Origin: Elusimicrobiota bacterium
GTDB lineage: Bacteria; Elusimicrobiota; Elusimicrobia; UBA1565; UBA9628
Length of the DNA: 64,000 nt
Direction of reading: 5' to 3'
Assembly (NCBI GenBank): GCA_028868375.1
Contig: JAGWUP010000012.1
Span: 1 to 64,000 of the forward strand
Below the pieces are notes generated by a model. The model did no database searches. It worked only from the letters and a program-made list of their open reading frames with translations, and was not told where the DNA came from. Below are positions 54,827 to 62,028 of this stretch, in pieces. The number at the start of each line of letters is the position of its first letter. The first letter of the stretch is position 1. The position numbers were made by a program, and so were the translations under genes.

Positions 54827-55714
54827 CTACTCAATCTTTGGGGCCTCAAATGCGATCCTGCGCTCTCCGTCGGCCGTCGCACGCACGACGAGCCTGTAGG
54901 CAGTCGTGCGCTCCACTTCCCGGATCAGTTCCAGCCTCCTGCGCATCTCAACCGAGTCGATTAGAACTGGTGCGTCAACACGCGGCACATTCTTTTCGGT
55001 GCCGACTACTGAACTTCCTGGACTGGCCGAGACCAGTGATTCTGCGTCTGCAGAGCCAGACAGCCCACCCTCATCATTCTTGACGGCGACTGGCTTCGAG
55101 CGCGCCGGGGCAGCTATTGCGGGCCTGTCTCCGGGCTTGGGGGATACCACGGCGGCTCCATCCACCAGTACGATGTCCATCGGGTGCACGCCGAACGGTT
55201 CTAATCCGACTCCTTGCTTGACCGTGTCGAGAACTAGCATGTCCTTGACGGCAGAACTGCTGCGCACGGCGCCCTTGGCTGAGGGGTCAGGCTTCAACTG
55301 CCACAGCTCCCTGTCCAGACGATCTATCCTGACTGACGTGCCGTCGGGAAAGACGCCCTGAGGAAGGTAGAACCGAAGGCGGCCATCTCGATACAGGGAC
55401 AGCTTGCCGACAAGATGCTCGGCAGCGGGGGCGACGTCACTGCAGATCGTGCTAGACATCTTCTTCATTCCGTCAGGTGGAGGACCTCCCAGCAGCCGCC
55501 GTACGTCCTGAAGCTTGGCTTCCGCGGTGCCGCCGTGATTCGGATTTCCCGGGGCGTTCAGCGTCATCGTCATGTGCTGACCAGTCGTCAGGTCAAACCT
55601 CAACTTCCGGTGGGATGACCTGCCGTTCTCGACCTCGACCGAGTCACGCACTACCTGGGGGTATCGCCTGACGTAGTCGATGACCGTGCTGGTGTACTGG
55701 TCTCTTGACGACAT
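54827..55714 (-). CDS. Hypothetical protein with possible HicA-like N-terminal domain
   Basis: The protein (295 aa) begins with a region (SSHRKLRFDLTTGQHMTMTL, NAPGNPNHGGTAEAKLQDVR, RLLG) that recalls the small dsRBD-like HicA fold found in phage proteins. Then comes a domain with LSLYRDGRLRFYLPQGVFPD. A disordered Pro/Ser-rich linker follows, and a C-terminal segment with REVERTTAYRLVVRATADGE. No cognate HicB is visible. CGTATAGATG (55746-55755) lies about 31 nt upstream and may be the promoter. Confidence 0.5.
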   Translation of the reverse strand: MSSRDQYTSTVIDYVRRYPQVVRDSVEVENGRSSHRKLRFDLTTGQHMTMTLNAPGNPNHGGTAEAKLQDVRRLLGGPPPDGMKKMSSTICSDVAPAAEHLVGKLSLYRDGRLRFYLPQGVFPDGTSVRIDRLDRELWQLKPDPSAKGAVRSSSAVKDMLVLDTVKQGVGLEPFGVHPMDIVLVDGAAVVSPKPGDRPAIAAPARSKPVAVKNDEGGLSGSADAESLVSASPGSSVVGTEKNVPRVDAPVLIDSVEMRRRLELIREVERTTAYRLVVRATADGERRIAFEAPKIE

Positions 55715-55745
55715 GACTGCAGATCCGTCTGCCTCGCTATTGCCC

Positions 55746-55755
55746 CATCTATACG
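55746..55755 (-). promoter_or_regulatory. CGTAT-type -10 motif for the minus-strand island
   Basis: CGTATAGATG in the divergent gap, about 31 nt before the ATG at 55714, in the same TCGTATARATGG context as 42308-42317. Confidence 0.45.
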
Positions 55756-55888
55756 ACTGACCCGTGTTATCTGATCTTAACCGTCAAGCAGGACTTGTAT
55801 CTGACGCACGACGACGTATGTTTGCATTGCGAAGTGATGCGAGGTTGTAGCGGGCGGCGGCCTGGACTGACCTCCTAGGAGCGGCGTT

Positions 55889-55921
55889 GCCCAGTCCGTC
55901 GCGTGCATCATGAGACTGGGC
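55889..55921. promoter_or_regulatory. Inverted repeat in the leader of the sigma-like gene
   Basis: GCCCAGTC (55889-55896) and GACTGGGC (55914-55921) form a perfect 8-bp stem with a 17-nt loop. Upstream lies the palindrome CTCCTAGGAG (about 55871-55880) and downstream CCTAGGG. The structure sits 30 nt before the ribosome binding site and could regulate translation or end transcription. Confidence 0.5.
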
Positions 55922-55949
55922 ACCCATCTTCCTAGGGATGGAGACGAAC

Positions 55950-56498
55950 ATGCCCCGCGTTCACCTGCCGTCAGACTACTCCCGTGACCTTCCACCTGCA
56001 GTAATTGGCTGGATCAAGAACCACGCCGCTAGAAACCACTGGCGCATGGCCGGATGGTATGACCTGGACGATCTGGTCCAGGACGGCGTGATGGTCGCGT
56101 ACAAGTGCCGAGAGAGGTACGGCACCGAGCTCGATCCTCCCCACTTCATGGCGCTGGTCAAGAAGGCATTCTTCAGCCACATAGGCCAGCTGCTGAGAGA
56201 CGGCCGGCCCGAGCACGCCGTGACGGACCGAATAGGGGACTTGTCCGGAGAGCGCACTGAGGCGTCCTTCCTGGACTCCGTTGCCAGCGAGGACCCGATG
56301 CAGGAGTTCAGGGTGCTGCTGGCGGAGATGCCGAAGTCCCTGAGGAACGCCGCGTCCCTCATTCTTCAAGGCAGGAGGCCAAGGGCCCACTTGGACGGCC
56401 GGGACGAGACGGAGGCCGAGTGGCTGGAGCGACTGGCCGGCCTGCCGCGGAGGCACGACTTCGCTGAGGAGCTTAGGAAGTACCTGGAGGCGGCATAG
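55950..56498 (+). CDS. Sigma-70 region-2-like factor
   Basis: GGAG six nt before ATG at 55950 favours this start (182 aa). The protein resembles phage sigma-like proteins: helical region ARNHWRMAGWYDLDDLVQDG, VMVAYKCRERYGTELDPPHF, MALVKKAFFSHIGQLLRDGR matches sigma region 2, which binds core polymerase and the -10 element. No clear region 4 for -35 contact is present; the C-terminal part is a helical domain of its own. This fits with the CGTAT motif set, which has no obvious -35. Direct recognition of that motif is inference. Confidence 0.68.
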   Translation: MPRVHLPSDYSRDLPPAVIGWIKNHAARNHWRMAGWYDLDDLVQDGVMVAYKCRERYGTELDPPHFMALVKKAFFSHIGQLLRDGRPEHAVTDRIGDLSGERTEASFLDSVASEDPMQEFRVLLAEMPKSLRNAASLILQGRRPRAHLDGRDETEAEWLERLAGLPRRHDFAEELRKYLEAA

Positions 56499-56499
56499 A

Positions 56500-56922
56500 A
56501 TGGACCACAAACTTTACTATCCCGGCGATGACCACCACTGCCCTGCCAGGGACGATGTGCCGGGCTCCTGCATGATCTGCGACGGCGGCCTCGCGATCTG
56601 CCGCACCTGCGGCGGCGCCGAAGGATCGCTGCCGACGCACTGCCCCGGTGTGCGGATGACTTCCTATGCCGAGGACCAGGTCTACACCGGTCGGCTGAAC
56701 TTCCGAGAGGGGCAGTGGCATAAAGAAAGCACCGCTGAACGAGAGAGGATGCAGCAAGACGCCTGCAGGTCTCTCGGGACCGGGCAGTGCGCGGCAATCT
56801 GCCTCTCCCATCTGCGAACGACAGCAGATTGCCCTGAATACAGAATAGTATGGACATCCGAAGCAGTCAGACAGGAGTATCGCCGCCGTCCAACTGGGCC
56901 GTTATCTCAGTATTTTTCATGA
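56500..56922 (+). CDS. Small Cys-rich protein, two-part
   Basis: The protein (140 aa) has an N-terminal zinc-ribbon-like part (HHCPARDDVPGSCMICDGGL, AICRTCGGAEGSLPTHCPG) that recurs in phage genomes, followed by TGRLNFREGQWH. The C-terminal part (ACRSLGTGQCAAICLSHLRT) is less conserved in type. It may bind nucleic acid. It ends in an ATGA overlap with the DNA methyltransferase gene. Confidence 0.6.
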   Translation: MDHKLYYPGDDHHCPARDDVPGSCMICDGGLAICRTCGGAEGSLPTHCPGVRMTSYAEDQVYTGRLNFREGQWHKESTAERERMQQDACRSLGTGQCAAICLSHLRTTADCPEYRIVWTSEAVRQEYRRRPTGPLSQYFS

Positions 56923-58055
56923 GCGTCGATCTCTTCGGGAGGCCCCTGTCTCAACGCGAGGTCACGAAGTCGGGCCCGGGAAGGGGTCCAGGTCGCACCA
57001 GGAAGACGGACGACATCAGGTCTCGCATCGAGGCCGGCGACTGCATCGAGGTGCTGCGCCGCCTGGCCGACGAGGGAGTCCAGTGCGACTCGTGCGTCAC
57101 TGATCCACCGTACCACTTGCTGCCGACGATGAGGCGATTTCAGAAGACCAGGACCAGCGGTAACGGACACCTCTCCAAGGGGTTCATGGGCCAGCAGTGG
57201 GACGGCGGAGACGTCGCCTTCCAACCTGAGACGTGGCGGGCGGTCAGCGACGTGCTGAGGCCCGGCGCGTTCCTGCTGGCATTCGGCGGCACGCGAACAT
57301 ACCACCGAATGGTCTGCGCGATCGAGGACGCCGGCTTCGTCGTGCAGGACATGATTCCCTGGGTCTACTCCACGGGATTTCCTAAGAACAAGTTTCAGCT
57401 GAAGCCGGCCCAGGAGCCGATCTGTCTGGCGTACAAGCCCGGCGGCGAGCGGGTACTGAACACAGACGAGTGCAGGATAGAGACCAGCGATTACTGCGAT
57501 CCAGATGTTGCTAAGCGCAATAAAAGCAGTGGATGGAAAGGTACTACTGGATGGAAAACGCGCGATCCTGACAAGACCTGGGCATCTACTAATGCTAGGA
57601 ATAACCAGGGGCGCTACCCATCGGACTTCGTCCACGACGGCAGCGACGAGGTGTTGGCGCTGCTGCCTCGAAACGAGAACCCCGAATCAGCCAGACCGAT
57701 CGTCCGGAACGTCGGCCACTTCGGCAATAGTGGATCAGGCGGTCCCGCAGGTCACGGGTACGAGGACGCTAGCTCAGTAGCCAGGTTCTTCTATTCAGCT
57801 AAACCGACGGACGACGAGAAGGTGGGAGATCACCCCACCCAGAAGCCAGTATCGCTGATGCGGTGGTTGGTCAGGTTGGTGACGCCGGAGGGAGGAACAG
57901 TATTGGACCCCTTCGCTGGCACCGGCACGACTGGAGCCGCGGCGATCATGGAGGGGGTGGACTCCCTGCTGATCGAGCGCGAGGAGAAGTACCTGACCGG
58001 CATCGATCAGAAGCTCTCCTGGGCCAGGCGGCGCCGCTCCCGTCCCCTGTACTAG
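56919..58055 (+). CDS. DNA adenine/cytosine-N methyltransferase, beta class
   Basis: The ATG overlapping the previous stop gives 378 aa. Motif IV CVTDPPYHLLP is near the N-terminus and motif I DPFAGTGTTGAAA near the C-terminus, preceded by HPTQKPVSLMRWL, which is the beta-class order. It transfers a methyl group to N6-adenine or N4-cytosine. The middle region has the target-recognition part (FHQLKPAQEP type segment, YPSDFVHDGSDEVLALLP). No restriction gene neighbours it. It is the third DNA methyltransferase in the window. Confidence 0.87.
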   Translation: MSVDLFGRPLSQREVTKSGPGRGPGRTRKTDDIRSRIEAGDCIEVLRRLADEGVQCDSCVTDPPYHLLPTMRRFQKTRTSGNGHLSKGFMGQQWDGGDVAFQPETWRAVSDVLRPGAFLLAFGGTRTYHRMVCAIEDAGFVVQDMIPWVYSTGFPKNKFQLKPAQEPICLAYKPGGERVLNTDECRIETSDYCDPDVAKRNKSSGWKGTTGWKTRDPDKTWASTNARNNQGRYPSDFVHDGSDEVLALLPRNENPESARPIVRNVGHFGNSGSGGPAGHGYEDASSVARFFYSAKPTDDEKVGDHPTQKPVSLMRWLVRLVTPEGGTVLDPFAGTGTTGAAAIMEGVDSLLIEREEKYLTGIDQKLSWARRRRSRPLY

Positions 58056-58162
58056 ATTTTTCTTCGAAGACAACTTTCCTGCACTTGACTGAGGGCGGTT
58101 ACTGAATAAGTTACGCCCATCGCGGCAACGCGAGCAAACAGCAAGGGAAGCAGGAGATACTG

Positions 58163-58876
58163 ATGGCACGCAACCGCCGGGACGAACCGGAAGAGGACGT
58201 CGAGGAGCTCGACGAGGACACGAAGACCGACACCAAGAACGACGACGACACCGACGACACGCTGCTGGCCAAGATCATCGAGATCACCGGCCTCGAGCGC
58301 GAGGAGGACGAGAAGGCCGAGGCATTCAAGGAGCGGATCGTCCGCCACTTCGCCGACAAGTACCCGAACACCAAGGAGGGCAACGGTGACTTCGCCGAGC
58401 TGCCGGCGGAAGTCACCGACTGGGTCGATGCTGCAACCGAAGTCACCCGGGCCAACCGGGGCGCCCGGAACAAGAAGGCACTGCCCGAGCTCGGCGGCCT
58501 CGAGGAGGACGAGAAGCCGGCGCGCCGCAGCCGCGCCAAGGACGATGGCGAGAAGGAGCCCAAGCCGAAGCGCGAGCGCAAGGGCAACCCCAACGCGTTC
58601 GGCGGGCCGAAGGCCCTGGCCGAGAAGCTCGGAGTCGGCGGCGAGGAGTCGAAGGTGTCTCGCCGCATCCGCAAGCCGCTGGTCGAAGCCGGCTTCGTTC
58701 GGGAGAAGGAGCCGGCGAAGTCCGGCCACGTCGTCTTCCGCCACAAGGACGGAACCGAGGTCATCGTCGGCAGCGGCAAGGGCGAGAACAAGTACCTGCT
58801 CGGTTGGCAGGTCGTCGGTACCGACAAGCACAGCTACGGCGCCGATGCCCTTCAGGAGTACCTGAAGAGCCGGTAA
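58163..58876 (+). CDS. Abundant-type basic/acidic DNA-binding-like protein, unknown
   Basis: The protein (237 aa) has an acidic N-terminus (EPEEDVEELDEDTKTDTKND), a helical segment, a basic middle (ARRSRAKDDGEKEPKPKRER) and a compact C-terminal domain (PKALAEKLGVGGEESKVSRR, IRKPLVEAGFVREKE, YLLGWQVVGTDKHSYGADAL) that looks winged-helix-like. A good GCAGGAG site and a strong terminator downstream suggest high expression from its own unit. It may organise phage DNA. I do not recognise the family. Confidence 0.6.
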   Translation: MARNRRDEPEEDVEELDEDTKTDTKNDDDTDDTLLAKIIEITGLEREEDEKAEAFKERIVRHFADKYPNTKEGNGDFAELPAEVTDWVDAATEVTRANRGARNKKALPELGGLEEDEKPARRSRAKDDGEKEPKPKRERKGNPNAFGGPKALAEKLGVGGEESKVSRRIRKPLVEAGFVREKEPAKSGHVVFRHKDGTEVIVGSGKGENKYLLGWQVVGTDKHSYGADALQEYLKSR

Positions 58877-58901
58877 CATCTCCAGAAATACCAACGTTCG
58901 G

Positions 58902-58933
58902 GAGGCGGCACTCAGTGCCGCCTCTTTTTTTTT
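58902..58933 (+). terminator. Strong intrinsic terminator
   Basis: GAGGCGGCAC and GTGCCGCCTC form a perfect 10-bp stem with a 3-nt loop, followed at once by nine T (58925-58933). It lies 26 nt after the stop of the gene at 58163-58876 and just before a leaderless-type promoter, so it isolates the two units. Confidence 0.9.
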
Positions 58934-58940
58934 GGTTTAG

Positions 58941-58950
58941 CGTATAGCTG
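58941..58950 (+). promoter_or_regulatory. CGTAT-type -10 motif, leaderless promoter
   Basis: CGTATAGCTG with TATAGC 8 nt before the ATG at 58957. There is no ribosome binding site, and the terminator ends 7 nt upstream, so the promoter must lie here. Confidence 0.65.
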
Positions 58951-58956
58951 CTTCTG

Positions 58957-59385
58957 ATGAGTGACATTGTTACCAGACTGGCATCGCGCGAGGACCTTCC
59001 CCGAATCAAGGAGATCGCCGTCGCGTCGCCCTGGACGAAGCACGTCACGCACATCTCATACTGCCACTCGGGCCGGTTCGACAACGGCGAGGTCACCGTC
59101 GCCGAGGTCAACGGCGCGATCGTCGGCTTCGTGATCGCGCATCGGCGCAGGCAGACGCACGACGTCAAGATCGACATGATCAGCGTGTCGGCGGACGCGG
59201 GCCGCTCAGGCGTCGGGCGCGCTCTCGTCGAGTCGCTGGGCGGCGAGACGCTAGTCCTCAACGTCGCCAAGGAGAACGCCGTCGCGCAGGCGTTCTACGC
59301 CCGCGTCGGCTTCGCGCGTCGGGGCGAAAGCCGCGACGGGACCTGCTGGGTCATGCGCCGTCGCGGCTGGCGCACGTTGTTTTAA
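58957..59385 (+). CDS. GNAT-family N-acetyltransferase
   Basis: The protein (142 aa) is a complete single-domain GNAT: VTVAEVNGAIVGFVIAHRR, the acetyl-CoA loop AGRSGVGRALVESLG and the end NAVAQAFYARVGFARRGES. It may acetylate a host protein or a small molecule, for example as antidefence or takeover. It is transcribed on its own between a strong terminator and a convergent minus gene. Its G+C-rich codon use is like that of the host-like genes in this window. Confidence 0.82.
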   Translation: MSDIVTRLASREDLPRIKEIAVASPWTKHVTHISYCHSGRFDNGEVTVAEVNGAIVGFVIAHRRRQTHDVKIDMISVSADAGRSGVGRALVESLGGETLVLNVAKENAVAQAFYARVGFARRGESRDGTCWVMRRRGWRTLF

Positions 59386-59657
59386 CCAGCGGCGCAGATT
59401 CGCGCAGCCGTTTTAGATGCGCTAGCACAGTCGTCAATTTCGGCAACGTAGGAGCGGCCGTTATCGCCGCGGTTCATGAAATACCACACGCCGGGCATTT
59501 CGTTGTGCCAGACGAAGTCATCGTCGGCCGGCATCCAGTCTTCGGTACCCACACAGTAGTCTTGGATTGATTTGTGCATGGCAGATTCGAGCGTGTCAAA
59601 CGGACCGGACAACTGTTCAGGCCGGCCGCAGTCGTCAAAAAATGAGATGTACGCCAT
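59382..59657 (-). CDS. Small hypothetical protein, minus-strand island
   Basis: Three ATG codons in a row (59655-59663) follow AGAGGAG; spacing favours the third, giving 91 aa. The protein reads MAYISFFDDCGRPEQLSGPF, DTLESAMHKSIQDYC, FVWHNEMPGVWYFMNRGDNG, a compact alpha/beta pattern. Its stop overlaps the GNAT stop by 4 nt on the other strand. Function unknown. Confidence 0.55.
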   Translation of the reverse strand: MAYISFFDDCGRPEQLSGPFDTLESAMHKSIQDYCVGTEDWMPADDDFVWHNEMPGVWYFMNRGDNGRSYVAEIDDCASASKTAARICAAG

Positions 59658-59740
59658 CATCATGCTCCTCTGTTTCGAGCAGGTAGATATGCACGATCGC
59701 CGCAAATTCAAGAGCGGACTTGCGATCTAAACCGTTGATT

Positions 59741-60016
59741 CTAAACGAGAATAAAATCTGAGATCGTGCCCGGATTGCCTCTTGCAGATGTGCCCCGGAA
59801 GGCGCAGATAGACGACGCGAAACGAACACGGGGCATCGATCGAATCGAACGAACATCGAACACGCGGTCTCCACCAGCGTCGGGTTGACAAATCGGTGGA
59901 ATGGCCTGGAGAGTCAGGTTCGTCGAATGATCGGCGATGGTGAACACGTAGGGCGCGAGGGCGGGATGCCGCACCCAACACGCCGCGTAGAGTAACCGAT
60001 GACGATCGACGAACAT
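59741..60016 (-). CDS. Small hypothetical protein, minus-strand island
   Basis: The protein (91 aa) starts at an ATG after GGAGGCGGT and reads MFVDRHRLLYAACWVRHPAL, APYVFTIADHSTNLTLQAIP and ends FRGTSARGNPGTISDFILV. It looks like a folded domain with several basic residues. A second open frame (to 59635) downstream lacks a start codon, so the 59635-59740 stretch may be a decayed gene end. Confidence 0.5.
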   Translation of the reverse strand: MFVDRHRLLYAACWVRHPALAPYVFTIADHSTNLTLQAIPPICQPDAGGDRVFDVRSIRSMPRVRFASSICAFRGTSARGNPGTISDFILV

Positions 60017-60325
60017 ACCGCCTCCAGAATCGACCGCGAATAGCCCACAATAAGATCGTGCAGCGACGGGGGTGACGGGCGGCCAACCTCAACGGACCCC
60101 ATACCAATGCGCGTCGCGAGCTGTTAATCGCGACTGACCGCCACGCCACCGTGCGGCAACGAAATAATCCAACGGAGCGACAACAGAGTGAGCAGATCAG
60201 AGCGCCTCCCGCATAGCGGAGGCCGGCCGGCAGTAGAGACATCGGCGATGATGCCTGCGAACCCGCCCGGCGTCCCGAGGCGAGACGCTCAAGTGTGCTC
60301 ACCGACCTTTTCCTGGGAGGTCATC
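60017..60325. other. 309-nt gap with leader hairpin
   Basis: This stretch separates the minus-strand island from the rightward unit starting at 60326. I see no convincing gene; frames open here give only low-complexity translations. A hairpin GCCTCCCGC/GCGGAGGC with an ATA loop lies at 60204-60223, and a GGGAGG ribosome binding site ends the gap. It probably contains promoters for both directions, but no CGTAT-type motif was found. Confidence 0.5.
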
Positions 60326-60826
60326 ATGCAACACGCATTCAACAACGCGTCCGACGTTCGCGACTTCGTACTCGCGGGCAACGCGACGATCACGCTCGAG
60401 TCGCAGAAGACGGGAACGTGGTTCACGTACAAGGTGCGGCAAGCGACGGGGCGCGACGGCAGACCGTCGTCGCGCTGGTTCGTTTCCCTGATGAACGGCC
60501 TCGACAACGAGTCGTCCTTCGCGTACATCGGCTTACTCGACTGCGGGACGAAGTTCGCGTCGCTGCTCGATCCTCGCACGCCGCTGTGCTTCCGCCAGAC
60601 GGCCAAGAGTCGCGTTGGAGCCGACGCACCCTCGGTGCGCGGGTTCACGTACTTCTGGCGGTCGATCAGCGAGGGCAAGATGCCCTGCAGCATGACGGTG
60701 CGGCACGAGGGCAAGTGCGGCCGATGCGGTCGCAAGCTGACGGTGCCGGAGTCGATCGACCGCGGCATCGGACCGGAGTGCGCCACGCACGTCGGCCACT
60801 CGCACGAGATGAGGAGGGCGGCATGA
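60326..60826 (+). CDS. DUF6011-like protein with zinc knuckle
   Basis: The ATG after GGGAGG TCATC gives 166 aa. The N-terminal part VRDFVLAGNATITLESQKTG, TWFTYKVRQA followed by RWFVSLMNGLDNESSFAYIG, and the C-terminal GKCGRCGRKLTVPESIDRGI with GPECA match the DUF6011 pattern of phage proteins. The C..C..C set probably binds zinc. The family has no known function; it is very common in phages of Gram-negative and actinobacterial hosts. Confidence 0.75.
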   Translation: MQHAFNNASDVRDFVLAGNATITLESQKTGTWFTYKVRQATGRDGRPSSRWFVSLMNGLDNESSFAYIGLLDCGTKFASLLDPRTPLCFRQTAKSRVGADAPSVRGFTYFWRSISEGKMPCSMTVRHEGKCGRCGRKLTVPESIDRGIGPECATHVGHSHEMRRAA

Positions 60827-61014
60827 GGACGAACATCGTCGGCTACAACGGCCGACGCCTGGCCGTCATCTGCGACGTTGACGACGGCATCTCAGTGGAG
60901 ATGTGGAGCCGCGGCCGCAGCGATGCACCGTGGCGACTAATCAGTCGCGACGTGGTCGACTGCCCGTTCCATCTGGTCTGCGACCACGTATCTGCCCTGA
61001 TAGGAGGAGAGTGA
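60823..61014 (+). CDS. Small hypothetical protein (63 aa)
   Basis: The ATG overlaps the upstream stop (ATGA). The protein reads MRTNIVGYNGRRLAVICDVD, DGISVEMWSRGRSDAPWRLI, SRDVVDCPFHLVCDHVSAL. It is strand-rich with three cysteines. Role unknown. Confidence 0.5.
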   Translation: MRTNIVGYNGRRLAVICDVDDGISVEMWSRGRSDAPWRLISRDVVDCPFHLVCDHVSALIGGE

Positions 61015-61015
61015 C

Positions 61016-61294
61016 ATGGTCGACCTGACTGCGCGGCAGAAGAAGGCGTGCAGGCCGATTCCGACCGACCTGTTCAGCTACCGCGGCGACGTGAAGCTGT
61101 TCACGGCCGAGGCCAGCGACCTGCTCGACTACACGTTCTGCACCTACATCAAGCTGCAGAACCCGAAGACGGGGGGCATCGTCGAGTTCGACCTGACCGA
61201 GGTCGATCGCGACTCAGACGGCGACGTGGCCGGCTGGCGGTTCACGGGGCGCGGTAGTCACTCCGACTTGCGCGTCCTGATCATCAACGACTGA
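61016..61294 (+). CDS. Small hypothetical protein
   Basis: The protein (92 aa) starts after GGAGGAGAGTGAC, and reads MVDLTARQKKACRPIPTDLF, SYRGDVKLFTAEASDLLDYT, ending with DLTEVDRDSDGDVAGWRFTG. It is an alpha/beta type of sequence without motif. It follows the previous gene directly. Confidence 0.5.
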   Translation: MVDLTARQKKACRPIPTDLFSYRGDVKLFTAEASDLLDYTFCTYIKLQNPKTGGIVEFDLTEVDRDSDGDVAGWRFTGRGSHSDLRVLIIND

Positions 61295-61319
61295 ACATTT
61301 TAGTTCCTAGGAGGTCATC

Positions 61320-61991
61320 ATGACTACGCACTACGATCCGGCTGACTGCCTTCACGAAGGAGTCAGCGGCACGATGCGATCACAGAACGGCCTGCTCAAG
61401 CGCGAGGCCGAGCAGCTGGCTACGAAGCTGCAGTCCAAGTACGGTGGCAGATGGTCGGCGACGAAGCACTCACGCCGCGGCGGCGGGTACTTCGTGGTCG
61501 AAATTCAGACGCGCCAGTCACTGGAGCGCGAGCAGGCGCTGTGCAGCGCCCGCATGTACCTCGACCCCGACATCTCGCCGTTCTCCAACTCGGGTAAGGG
61601 GTGGCGCAGTCTCGGCTTCTACGGCCAACGAGACCGGCTGAAGGCCGACCTCGACAAGTTCGCGGCCAAGTTCGCGGAGTCGCCACTGTACGCGCTCGAG
61701 TGGAGCACGCCAGTCATCGAGGCGGCGGCCGAGTACACCGTCATCTGCGGCATGATCGCCGCGCACGAGCGGGGCGTCTCGATCGAGGACATCTTGTCGA
61801 CCGTCGAGAACGAGGCGCGGCGCAAAGTGGAGTACAGCAGCCTCAGCCGCTCGACGTCGCCGATGTCGAATCTCTGCGAGGACGCTGAGCGCATCGCGTA
61901 CTGCAAGATCGCGAAGCAGTTGCGCTCCTGGTGCGACGCGTACAGCAGAGCGAAGGGCAATCTGTGGGCGTACGGCGAGGGGCTGGCGTAG
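61320..61991 (+). CDS. Hypothetical protein, 223 aa
   Basis: A CCTAGGAGG site lies before the ATG. The sequence has a helical start (MRSQNGLLKREAEQLATKLQ, SKYGGRWSATKHSRRGGGYF) and a helical C-terminal region (SPLYALEWSTPVIEAAAEYT, VICGMIAAHERGVSIEDILS). No catalytic motif stands out. It belongs to the run of small rightward genes. Confidence 0.55.
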   Translation: MTTHYDPADCLHEGVSGTMRSQNGLLKREAEQLATKLQSKYGGRWSATKHSRRGGGYFVVEIQTRQSLEREQALCSARMYLDPDISPFSNSGKGWRSLGFYGQRDRLKADLDKFAAKFAESPLYALEWSTPVIEAAAEYTVICGMIAAHERGVSIEDILSTVENEARRKVEYSSLSRSTSPMSNLCEDAERIAYCKIAKQLRSWCDAYSRAKGNLWAYGEGLA

Positions 61992-62028
61992 CCCCATCCC
62001 CGGCACACTTATTTCAGGAGTACCTGAC

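Noticed and set aside
54827-55714. HicAB toxin-antitoxin system
   Set aside because: Only a vague HicA-like N-terminus; the protein is much too long and no HicB-type partner is adjacent.
59727-60302. 191-codon minus-strand frame
   Set aside because: Arg/Ser-rich translation in a region where another frame (59741-60016) has a good ribosome binding site and protein-like sequence.
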